This document shows positions 55,699 through 64,000 of a stretch of DNA of 64,000 nucleotides, piece by piece. The notes under the pieces were generated by a model. It was given only the letters and a program-made list of their open reading frames with translations. It made no database searches and was not told where the DNA came from. The DNA lies in NCBI GenBank assembly GCA_020916435.1, contig CM037090.1:117393915-117457914 (forward strand), written 5' to 3'. The position numbers and the translations under genes are program-made. The stretch's first letter is position 1; every line of letters starts with the position of its first letter. Origin of the DNA: Oxytropis ochrocephala. Lineage: Eukaryota; Streptophyta; Magnoliopsida; Fabales; Fabaceae.

Positions 55699-57138
55699 CT
55701 AGCCTCTAGTGATATACATGGTTTATCTATTTGCAGGGGAGCTCCTTTAGTCTCTCATTTACTATTTGCAGATGATTGTTTCCTATTCTTTAGAGCCACT
55801 TTGGGTGAGGCTACCCGCATCCAGGCTATCCTTGATACTTATGAGTGTGCTTCTGGTCTAAAGGTAAACTTCCAAAAGTCTGAGATTTTCTTTAGTCGGA
55901 ATGTGCAACTGTGTGATAAGGAAAGCATTGCTAACCATTTAGGTGTTCAGGTTTTCTTGGGCACTGGTAAGTACCTTGGTTTACCATCTATGGTGGGTAA
56001 GAGTAAGAAGGCATTGTTTAATTTTATCAAGGATAGGATTTGGCAGAAAATTAATTCCTGGAGTGGGAGAATGCTTTCTAAGGCCGGGAAGGAGGTAATG
56101 ATAAAGTCAGTTTTACAGTCTATTCCTACTTACTTTATGAGTTTGTTCCAATTACCATCCTCCCTGTGCTTGCTTAATGGATTTTGGTGGGGGGGGGGGG
56201 GGAATGGTGGAGCAAATAGAGATATCCGGTGGTTGGCCTGGGAGAAACTGTGTGTCCCAAAGAATGATGGGGGTATGGGCTTTCGCAATTTAAAGGCTTT
56301 TAACTTATCTCTCCTTGGGAAACAAGGGTGGCATCTCCAAACGCAGCCGGATTTATTGGTCTCTCGGTTGTATAAAGCAAAATATTTCCCTCACAGTGAT
56401 TTTTTACATGCAACTAAGAGAAGTAACAGAAGTTTTGTGTGGAATAGTATCTTTGCATCCCAAGAGTTGATTCGGGATGGTTCTTCATGGAGCATTGGGA
56501 GTGGTACTTTTATCCGGTTATTTGATGATTGTTGGACTAAAATGTCTACTACTCTCCGGCCTAGAAACTCAGGTACTTATAATCATTTCCTTCGTGTGGA
56601 TTACTTGCTTGTTCATGACTCTAAATGTTGGAATGAGCCCTTGGTTCAGTTTATTTTGGATGAGCCTTCGAGTATTGCGGTCTTGCATACGCCTTTATTT
56701 CATTGTGTTCATGAAGATACTTTGAGTTGGAAAGGTGAGCGTGATGGGAATTACTCTGTTCGAAGTGCTTATCGGCAAGTGGAGCTCTCGAACCGAAATA
56801 ATTATGCACTTACGGTTGATGGATGTTGGGGGATTTTGTGGACATTGAAAGTTCCTCCGAAGGTTAAGAACTTTCTGTGGCGGTTAGGTCGAAATTGTCT
56901 CCCTACTAGATCAGTTCTCTTACACCGGGGTATGGATGTCTCTCTGTTGTGTCCGTTTTGTGGTGAATTTGAAGAAACACCGCTGCACATTTTCGCAACA
57001 TGCGCTACGGTTCATGCATGCTGGAAAGCCTTGGGTCTGTCAACAATTCTCTCTTGTGTGGCAGCTACTGCTGCATCGGTGCAAGGTTGGTTTTTTGATG
57101 TTCTGCAGCAGCTTGTTGGAGATGAGCTTGGGTTATGA
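55699..57138 (+). pseudogene. LINE reverse transcriptase C-terminal half and zf-RVT
   Basis: An open frame of about 480 codons begins ASSDIHGLSICRGAPLVSHL and contains the RT active site LLFADDCFLF. SGLKVNFQKSEIFFSRN, KYLGLPSMVGKSKKALF, INSWSGRMLSKAGKEVMIKS and DGGMGFRNLKAFNLSLLGKQ follow. The zinc-binding module is WTLKVPPKVKNFLWRL plus CPFCGEFEETPLHIFATC. A run of 14 G (56189-56202) encodes GGGG after FW. The frame ends at 57138; the RNase H follows in another frame. Retrotransposition is impossible because the 5' half is absent. Confidence 0.93.
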
Positions 57139-57856
57139 ATCTTTGGAGCATCTGGAATAGCCGTAACAATCTGGTTTGGAACAATTCTAGAGACACGACA
57201 TCGGTAATTGTCAGGAACGGGGCCAGGCTGTTGGAAGAATGGCTCGAAGCGAATGTTGTTGCAGCAAGTACTGCTGCTGCTGCTGTTTCGGTTTCAGCAA
57301 GTATTGTTGCTGCTGCTGTTTCGGTTTCAGCAAGTACATCATCCTCTTGGCAAAAACCTCCTCCATACTTTGTTAAGTGCAACATTGATGCCGCATTTGA
57401 CTCGAGTGGAAATCGTGTTGGCTTTGGTATGTGTGTGCGAGATGAATTTGGCACCTTTGTGGCAGCCAAAACTCCTTTACTCCGATTCTTGAAGTGTATA
57501 AAGGTGAAAGCGCTTGGCTTGCTTTTTGCGATCGTCTGGATGCGAGAATTACACAACACCAGAATGTAATCTTCGAGATGGACGCTAAAGTGGTTGTGGA
57601 CGACTTCAACAAATCACCTACTATTATTTCTAACTATGGTTATATTTTGCAATATTGTAGGGAGTCATTTTCTTTTTTTAATTTCAACTCTCATGTAGAA
57701 TTCTCTAAGAGAGAGACTAACAAGGTGGCTCATACCTTAACAAGGGTAGCATTGTTTTCAGTCTCGTCTCAGACTATGTTTGATATACCAACATGTGTTT
57801 ACACTACTGTTATGAATGAAATGAATTATTTTTTTTTGCGTAAAAAAAAGGAATAG
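57135..57856 (+). pseudogene. LINE RNase H domain
   Basis: 57135-57480 reads WSIWNSRNNLVWNN, a linker with a duplicated AAAVSVSAS unit, then KCNIDAAFDSSGNRVGFGMC (first catalytic Asp). A frameshift near 57495 leads to 57494-57856 with NVIFEMDAKVVVDDFNKS (second Asp) and FSKRETNKVAHTLTRVAL. It is the same domain type as the isolated remnant at 26877-27321. A short A-run near 57841 may be the LINE tail. Confidence 0.88.
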
Positions 57857-58313
57857 AAAGGTAACCCCATCCAACTTTTTAGCTTAGAAATTGAATTGAA
57901 ACGACAAAAAGTTTAGGATTTGAATACGTTGCTTTGAATTTCAACGCGTTATATTTTTTTAAATTACAATCCACATGTGTTTTCTATGTGGAATTTACGG
58001 ATTGTGGTGGACCAATGAAACAAGTGATGGATGATGTGACACGTTGCAATGAATGAGAACCCAAGAATTGCTCTGGCCTTGACACGTAGGAAAAAAATGC
58101 TGTGAGCAACAGACTGTTTTGTATTTATAGATTAGCTGCGGATAGAGATAGGGAGAGAGAGAGAGCAATTGCCATCATTCTAAGCTTATTAAGCTTCTAT
58201 CTTTCCTTACAAAATAAAAACATAAGAAATGTTACAATTCATCTCTTGCACAAGTCTAGCAAGTCTAGATGATTCCAGTATTCAATTCTCAACTGAATAC
58301 TTGAGGGGAAACA
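57857..58313. other. Spacer and likely 3' UTR of the macrodomain gene
   Basis: No gene of its own. A (GA)n stretch lies at 58148-58165. The part next to 58313 would be the 3' untranslated region of the minus-strand macrodomain gene; the polyadenylation site was not located. Confidence 0.45.
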
Positions 58314-61300
58314 CTAATCTTTCAGCAAATCATCCAACTTATTCAACCAAACGTCATAAATATCAGATGCGAATAGAACAAAGTGGACCTGATACAAATA
58401 ATTAGATGTAATTACAATTTCTATAAACCTGAATTATATAAGGGAAAACTGCCCTCGCCTCCCCTCATGCCTGTTTAAATAACACAATCACCACACTAAT
58501 TTTACAACAGACACTGACCACCCTTAATTGATTTAAACATAACAAGGTTTCTTTCATTCCATTACCCTACTATTTCACAATGAAGTTTCTCTCTAATTTA
58601 CCTTTATTTTCTTATGGTTACAGTATTAGAATAGCTTAACTAGCAATTCTTGGCTTTGCTTAATATCTTGGAAAAACTAACAACTTAGCATATGGGATTT
58701 AGTGAACAAATGATGTTTTCCAGTGAAAAAAAACCTAGATCTTTTCACAAACAAAGGTGATAGGACACTAAGTATATCCTAGAAGGAAAATGGGGCCAGG
58801 GAAAGAGAATAAGAATTATTTAGTGATGTGATGTGAGAGGAGGATAGGTGTCTAGGTGGGGTGATTGAGAAATTATTTTGTGAAGTTTGTTGGGAGAATC
58901 ATTCTCTGGGGAGGAGCCCTAGGCTCTGGTTATTTTCCTTTTCCTGCTGTAAGAGCTGTTTTGCTCCATTTCCATTAATTCAAATACTATTCACTATTAA
59001 TTGAAATTGTAGGTTCTATCAAAAGGGATGAGGCCAAAGTGAGTGACACTGAGTAGGGTCACACCATGTCAAGGAGACATTGCAGATAGACCAGCGTGCA
59101 ATAGGCTAGGAGATATGGAAATAAGAAAAACATGACATTGCACAAAAGTTGGAATAGAGCCAACAACAAGAAAAGTTAAAAACAAGCAAATTACAGGACA
59201 AATCAGAGCAACAAGCCTAAGGATTTTAAGCTCGCCTAGATGATATGTCACTTGAGAAAATTGAGCATGACATCAAATCCTTTACTCTAATTTGCTTGTG
59301 TTTAATTGTTCCTGCAGTTGGTGCTGTTCCAACTTATGCAATGTCATGATTTTCATATTTCAATATATACACTCTATTGCAAAGTGCTCTATCTGCAATG
59401 TAGCAATGTATCCTTGACACTGTTGTGACCCTTGGCAGTGTCACTCACTTTGGCCCCACCATTTGTTTATGAAAAGATCCGGGATGTTTTACTAGAAAGT
59501 ATCATTTATTCACAAAATCCATATACTATATCAAGAGTTGTCACACTTGAGGTGCTACCTCAGTGGAAAGAGCTAGTGTTATTTCCTCAAGGTGCTGAGT
59601 TCAAATCCCCTCGGGGACAGTTGTAAAATGACCATTAGTGCCCCTTTGATTAATAAAATTTTCCCTTCCACAATTTTAAAAAAAAAAAAATATATCAAGA
59701 GTTGTCAATATTTCTAAGATACAAAATAATGCCAAGAATTGCAAATTAAGCAATCCCAATACTGTAACCATAAGAAAATAGAGGTTAAATAGATAATTAA
59801 GCAATCCATATACTATTACTATCTTCAATGTCTATTTGAATTAATTATTGAGAATTTGAGAAGCTTTACTTCTACAATTTGAAGGAGCCAGATCCAAATC
59901 ATATACTTACTCATATCAACTAAGAACGAATAAAGAAAATGGTGTTAATGGAATGCAATACCTCCTTAAAGTCATTCTGGAACTCTTTGATGGTAGAAAT
60001 TGCCACAGTAGCAGCTTCGTCGTAAGGGTATCTGAAAAATGCATTAGACATTTGTCAGGAAAGACTTAGTTCTAATAACAAAATTAAAGGAAAAATAAGA
60101 TTTGTAAGGCAAGAGACAGAATTTATTAGGTTTGGGAACAAATTGATCATCACAATGTATATCATATTGTTTTTTTTTTTGACCAAATGGCTATCATATT
60201 GTTAGATATAACAACCATGTACTTTCACCTAACAATCTTCTGGATAGCTGGTTCATGATATGATATCAAAATCTCTATGATCAAATGGTCTAGAGTTCAA
60301 TCCTTGTAGTTTTGTTCTCCTAAATGAAAATCCCATTGTTCAAGCCTAAAGTTGACTGAAGGGTTTGCATGAGACGGTGTTTAGATATAAATAGCATTTA
60401 TGTGCTTTCATCTAACAACTTGAAACTTTTAAGATAATCATTTCAATCAAGACACGCAGCATCTTTATTGGTATGCTATTGTTATGAATTTTTTAACTAT
60501 GTTTTGTTTTCCCCCCTAATGATTTGAATAGCCACAATGGTCTTTTTTAGACATAAGTTCACAGCGTCTTTTTGGCAGATCCCTAAATATGATTTTCCCA
60601 AAAGGCAAAAGCAAATCAGAAGTCCAGCCACATGCCTAGTCCAAAAGAAATAACTTTCTTTAGGATTCCATCGTGAAAGAGAATCACATTTCAAAAGTAA
60701 GACTATGGCACCAACCTAATGTTTCACACTAGCATTGCAATGCGATCATTACCGATGAACAAAACATGGGGGATGAGAAGAATGCATCCGAACAGAGGGT
60801 TGGATTTCATTGACATAAAACTTACCCATAAACACCACACGATATGGCTGGGAATGCTATATACTGAATGTTGTTTTCTTTCGCAACCTTCAAACTATTC
60901 CTGTAAATCAATCAATTTCATAATACAAATATCTCAATGATGTTTAATTATGACATAATGACATTGAACCAAAACACAAAATGGAATAAACTTTTGCTGA
61001 TTCAAAAACGATGAACAATAGCCGCAAAAGCACAATGTCAAAAAAAGCTACCTGTAAGCACTTGCCAGATAGGCAGCAGGATTACTATCAGGATTGTAGA
61101 TTGGGCCAACAGTATGAATAACATGAGAAGCAGGCAGCAAGAAACCTCTGCACATCAACAAGCACAAGGAATACATGACACAAGCTTCTGCAAAGGCTTA
61201 CTTTTACAGGTTTCAATTTCAAGTTTCAACCCTTATGAAGACCAAAACAGCTTATAAAGGGTTTCAATAAGCTCAACATAAATGCTTATTCCATCCAAAC

Positions 61301-62153
61301 AAGCATAAAACACACACATACAAAGGGTTCTAACACATAAAAGAATAAGAATTAAGACTCACGGTGTGATCCTTGCTTCACCGGTTGGGCAGCGAACTCC
61401 GGGTCTAACTTCTGGAACATTCCGGCATGCTCGAAGAAGATCTGGGCCTGCAGCACTATGTATTGCTGAAACCAGTGTAGTAAAATGTCATTTTCACGGA
61501 TTTCGCTTAAGTGAAGTCGTGACTGTACTGCATACAGTCATGCAATCAGATCATCTGGACCATCCAATCAAGATCAAATAATCTTTATTTTAACTAAAAA
61601 AACCACACCTTAAGCAAAATTTAAAATACAAACCGTCCAATCTTAATCCAAAATCCCATTTTCACTACCACACAGACTATAAACTAAAGCATCATAAATC
61701 ATTTATGATTTCTTTATACTTTTATGAAATACTATTCCAAAAATTTAGGTATATATAGAAATGATTTACCTCCATCTGCACCACCACCTCCAAGCATTCT
61801 CTCATTTGCAGGATTTACCTGTGCATGTATATACATATTAAAACTAAAATTAAAATAAAATCTATTGAAAAAAAACACAATGCACAGAGAGGAGAGGAAC
61901 ATTTACATACTATTGCGTCGGTGGAACCATCGATGAACCATTTGGTGATATCTCCTTTCTGAATGACCAAAGCGCTCGATGCAGATAAAGGGAAGCGAAC
62001 GACGCCGTTGTCGCCGTTATTGGAAACCCTAGCTGAACCGTTCATTCTTCCGAAGACACGGAATCTTCTCAGGTTAGTGGTGTTTGAATTTGAGTGCGAG
62101 GTGAGTTTGAGGGTTTTTAACAGTAAGTGGGAACCTCTGAAAACGGTCATCAT
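58314..62153 (-). CDS. MacroD-type macrodomain (ADP-ribose-binding hydrolase) protein, seven exons
   Basis: Minus-strand exons: 62153-61911, 61818-61770, 61465-61363, 61147-61052, 60900-60826, 60031-59962, 58388-58314. They total 711 bases, 236 residues plus TAG. All introns are GT..AG and phases agree. The macrodomain runs from ALVIQKGDITKWF (about residue 61) to the end: DAIVNPANERMLGGGGADG (ADP-ribose pocket Asn and Gly-rich loop), CPTGEARITPG, HVIHTVGPIY, IAFPAISCGVYGYPYDEAA (phosphate loop) and VHFVLFASDIYDVWLNK. This class removes mono-ADP-ribose or processes ADP-ribose 1''-phosphate; Arabidopsis At2g40600 is, from memory, the closest relative. The first 60 residues are basic and Ser/Thr-rich, possibly an organelle transit peptide. 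An internal Met (RMNGSARV) is an alternative start. It is the only intact host gene here. Intron 6 (58389-59961) holds two insertions. Confidence 0.93.
59030..59457. mobile_element. Foldback MITE in intron 6 of the macrodomain gene
   Basis: The left arm starts GAGGCCAAAGTGAGTGACAC and the right arm ends GTGTCACTCACTTTGGCCCC. Complementarity continues through much of the 428 bp (ATGACATTGCA near 59131 with TGCAATGTCATG near 59338; AAGCAAATTA with TAATTTGCTT), leaving only a short loop. No clear target duplication. Non-coding. Confidence 0.75.
59527..59707 (+). mobile_element. tRNA-derived SINE with perfect 17-bp target duplication
   Basis: The body 59544-59690 is flanked by TATATCAAGAGTTGTCA at 59527-59543 and 59691-59707. 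It contains an A-box-like CTACCTCAGTGGAAAGAGC and a B-box-like GAGTTCAAATCCCC about 30 bases later, and ends in an A-run of at least 12. The promoter boxes, tail and long duplication together define a SINE mobilised by LINE machinery. It lies antisense to the macrodomain gene in intron 6. Confidence 0.9.
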
Positions 62154-62212
62154 CGTTGTTTTTGAAGACGTTGTTGCAAGTGCAGGTTTACGTGGAAAGA
62201 TCTCAGTCGTTC

Positions 62213-62221
62213 TTTTTTATA
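62213..62221 (-). promoter_or_regulatory. TATA-like element upstream of the macrodomain gene
   Basis: The minus strand reads AATATAAAAAAG about 60-70 bases before the first ATG (62153). Its position would give a short 5' leader. AT-richness makes chance occurrence possible. Confidence 0.35.
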
Positions 62222-62315
62222 TTTTTTGGTCAAAGATCTAAGTCGTTCAACTCATTGGTGATTCTTTGAGCACTAGATAGAGTACTCACGTTCTTTTTCC
62301 TCCTTCTTTTGTCTT

Positions 62316-62325
62316 GCCACGTGGC
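62316..62325. promoter_or_regulatory. G-box palindrome GCCACGTGGC
   Basis: A perfect 10-base palindrome with CACGTG core lies about 165 bases upstream of the macrodomain gene start. G-boxes of this form bind plant bZIP and bHLH factors (ABA and light responses). Regulation of this gene is an inference from position. Confidence 0.45.
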
Positions 62326-62397
62326 ATTATAGTTCAAGTGATTTTCTTTTTTTTGGTCGTAGTTCAAGTGATTGAATATGTGAATGTTTGAAGATAG

Positions 62398-62752
62398 GCT
62401 AGGTTTGGGAAAAAATAACGATAACAGATAAACTAACTAATAGTGGATAAGTTAACTGATAGTGGATAAGCGATTGAAGTTAAAGTGTTTGATAAAATTA
62501 ATGGTTGAACTAGCTTATATAAATATAAAATAACATAAATAGACATTTGTAATTAATATTTAAATATGATAGATAATATTTTTTTAAGGAGGATAAATAA
62601 GGAATTTAACTAAACTAGAAAGGGTAAAAATGAGAGAAAAGTGAAACACTATAAGCTATAAGCTCAAATGCTACTTCAAGTAGCATTTCAAAAAAATGTT
62701 ATAAGCTACTAAAAAATGTTATAAGCTACTCGTGCAAAACACTTACCAAAGG
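62398..62752. repeat. Probable MITE with ATAAGCTAT phrases
   Basis: Direct and inverted TATAAGCTA/GATAAGTTAACTGATAGTGG phrases (62420-62475, 62650-62730) between TTTGGGAAAAAAT and ACTTACCAAAGG resemble small legume hAT-like MITEs. Terminal repeats are weak. Confidence 0.35.
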
Positions 62753-63085
62753 CTCACCCGCAAGTGGATTGGCATCGACAAACAGAAACTGGTATCCAAT
62801 TAGAAGCTTCAGGTTATAACTTCAAGCTCACCTAATAGATAAGTATTTGACTGGACAGTACAGGAAAACATGTTATCTATTACATAGTCCAGTACTATGG
62901 TTTTGAGAGGGATAGGAATTTGGGTTTTTGCCCAGTCCCTTGCCCCCACTGATATCCAATACCATGAACAGATTTTTAAAAAAACAAAGTACAATTGGAG
63001 TTGTCCAGTTCTCTGCTTTTTAGAAAATCAAACACACCCTCATTGCGTGTCAAATTCAAACATACGTCAAACATGTTTTCAATTT

Positions 63086-63510
63086 GGTTTAAATATAAGT
63101 TTAGTATCTACAAATAGATGTTTGATCCAGTTTTGTTTTTGTAAAAATTAAACATTGTTTTTTGTCCTCGCAAATATATGTTTGATCCAGTTTAGTCCCT
63201 ATAAAAATATAATATTATTTTTGTCCCTGCAAATGTACGTTTATCCAGTTTGGTCCCTATAATATGTAAAATATTTGATTTTAGTCATTTTTTGCTCATA
63301 TTGGAGGGACTAAAATCAAATATTTTAAATATTACAAGTATAAAAATGGATATAACGTATATTTGCAGAGACGAAAAACAAAATTTTATTTTTATATGGA
63401 TTAAATTGGATCAAACGTATTTTTGCAAGGACTAAAAATAAAGTTTTTTTTTACAAGGACTAAAATGGATAAAATATCTATTTACAGGAACTAAACATAT
63501 ATTTAAGCCT
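63086..63510. mobile_element. 425-bp foldback element
   Basis: The left end GGTTTAAATATAAGTTTAG and right end CTAAACATATATTTAAGCC are inverted copies. The arms contain repeated GATCCAGTTT.GT(C)CCT units and their complements (GGATCAAACGTAT, GGACTAAAA). No coding capacity, no clear target duplication. Confidence 0.7.
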
Positions 63511-64000
63511 TATGGTTTCTTTAAAATTTCAAAAAAGAAAATTAGTCTTTATTGATCGGTCCAGGTAACCTAGTTGAGATGGTTGATCGGAATTTCTTCT
63601 AAAGGTGGCTCTGTTGCGTTGCTCCGATGAGGGGGTTGTACTTGCACACACTCTAATGTTTAAGTCAGCACAGAGGAATGATAATGAGCCAGTAATAAAT
63701 GTGTACCTAATACATTGTTTAGAAACCTATTTATAGGGAACTATGCCAATGACGTGGATTCACTTGTCAAGCGCTTGAGAATGCGTGAGGTATCCGATGT
63801 GGTGGTGAGCTAGGTTTTCCGCGAGCCTTTAAACTTTTCGGTAAAACTTCAAAGGTTTTTCTTGTTTTGAGGTCTTGCCCCGTTTATTTCCAGAAAATGA
63901 CTACTTCAGCAAACTAGGTATTTCTAGGCTCATTTCTTATTAAGTTTTCTTTATAAATTTCTTCTTCTCCATCATGGACCCCATGCCAATCACATCCAAA
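63511..64000. other. Unassigned window end
   Basis: No open frame of note. The phrases CTCCGATGAGGGGGTTGTAC and CCTATTTATAGGGAACT (TATA-like) suggest the edge of another element or LTR running out of the window, but no partner repeat is present. Confidence 0.3.

Larger units (their letters stand above)
55678..57856 (+). mobile_element. LINE (L1-type non-LTR) 3' portion with RNase H
   Basis: The sequence begins inside the RT domain at the Athila insertion point and continues through the C-terminal zinc-binding region and an RNase H domain to a short A-run near 57840. Everything upstream (ORF1, endonuclease, most of RT) is displaced beyond the nested elements or lost. Confidence 0.88.

Noticed and set aside
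59544..59620. tRNA gene candidate (A-box and B-box-like sequences)
   Set aside because: It does not fold into a full cloverleaf, ends in an A-run and is flanked by a 17-bp duplication: a SINE, not a tRNA gene.

Overview
This is a plant nuclear window, most likely from a legume of the Trifolium/Medicago/Pisum clade. That placement is an inference from the Ogre-like LTR, the spliced host gene and the overall repeat composition; no marker here proves a species. Plant signs are exons with GT..AG introns, AT-rich intergenic DNA, (TA)n tracts and almost every plant transposon class. I support one intact host gene; nearly everything else is mobile DNA or decayed gene fragments.

Layout. 1-6929: 3' part of a non-autonomous Ogre-like LTR element whose body carries a decayed intron-less copy of a CDC50/LEM3 (ALA-interacting subunit) gene next to the 3' LTR. 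8041-9397: foldback element with ~500 bp arms. 10604-16009: minus-strand Copia element with near-identical LTRs, a perfect 5-bp target duplication and a wrecked interior. 16184-21924: a hAT-like element with 8-bp duplication, a perfect hairpin, a spliced three-exon LETM1 fragment and three further foldback elements, one holding a captured lectin-like gene fragment. 22159-25406: a 3.2-kb Mutator-like element with 9-bp duplication, carrying a decayed plant mobile domain (PMD) gene, a lone MuDR N-terminal domain and an array of CGTATATAC-type subterminal repeats, but no catalytic transposase.

26877-33453: a LINE RNase H tail, a hAT-like element enclosing two spliced exons of an unidentified gene, and a minus-strand gypsy remnant with its 3' LTR. 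33454-41948: CACTA (En/Spm) DNA with a broken TNP2 transposase and a Ptta/En/Spm second protein. Its two ends belong to different CACTA families and the flanks are different gypsy elements, so it looks like a deletion fusion of two insertions. 41949-57856: a four-level nest. A LINE was hit by an Athila-type gypsy; the Athila LTR was hit by a Tat-lineage gypsy with a second RNase H; its pol was hit by a gypsy that left a 1421-bp solo LTR with duplication CCTAT.

58314-62153 (minus): a seven-exon gene for a MacroD-type macrodomain protein of 236 residues, with open frame and canonical splice sites throughout. Its largest intron holds a foldback element and a tRNA-derived SINE with a perfect 17-bp target duplication. 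A G-box palindrome and a TATA-like site lie upstream. 62330-64000: small foldback elements and unassigned DNA.
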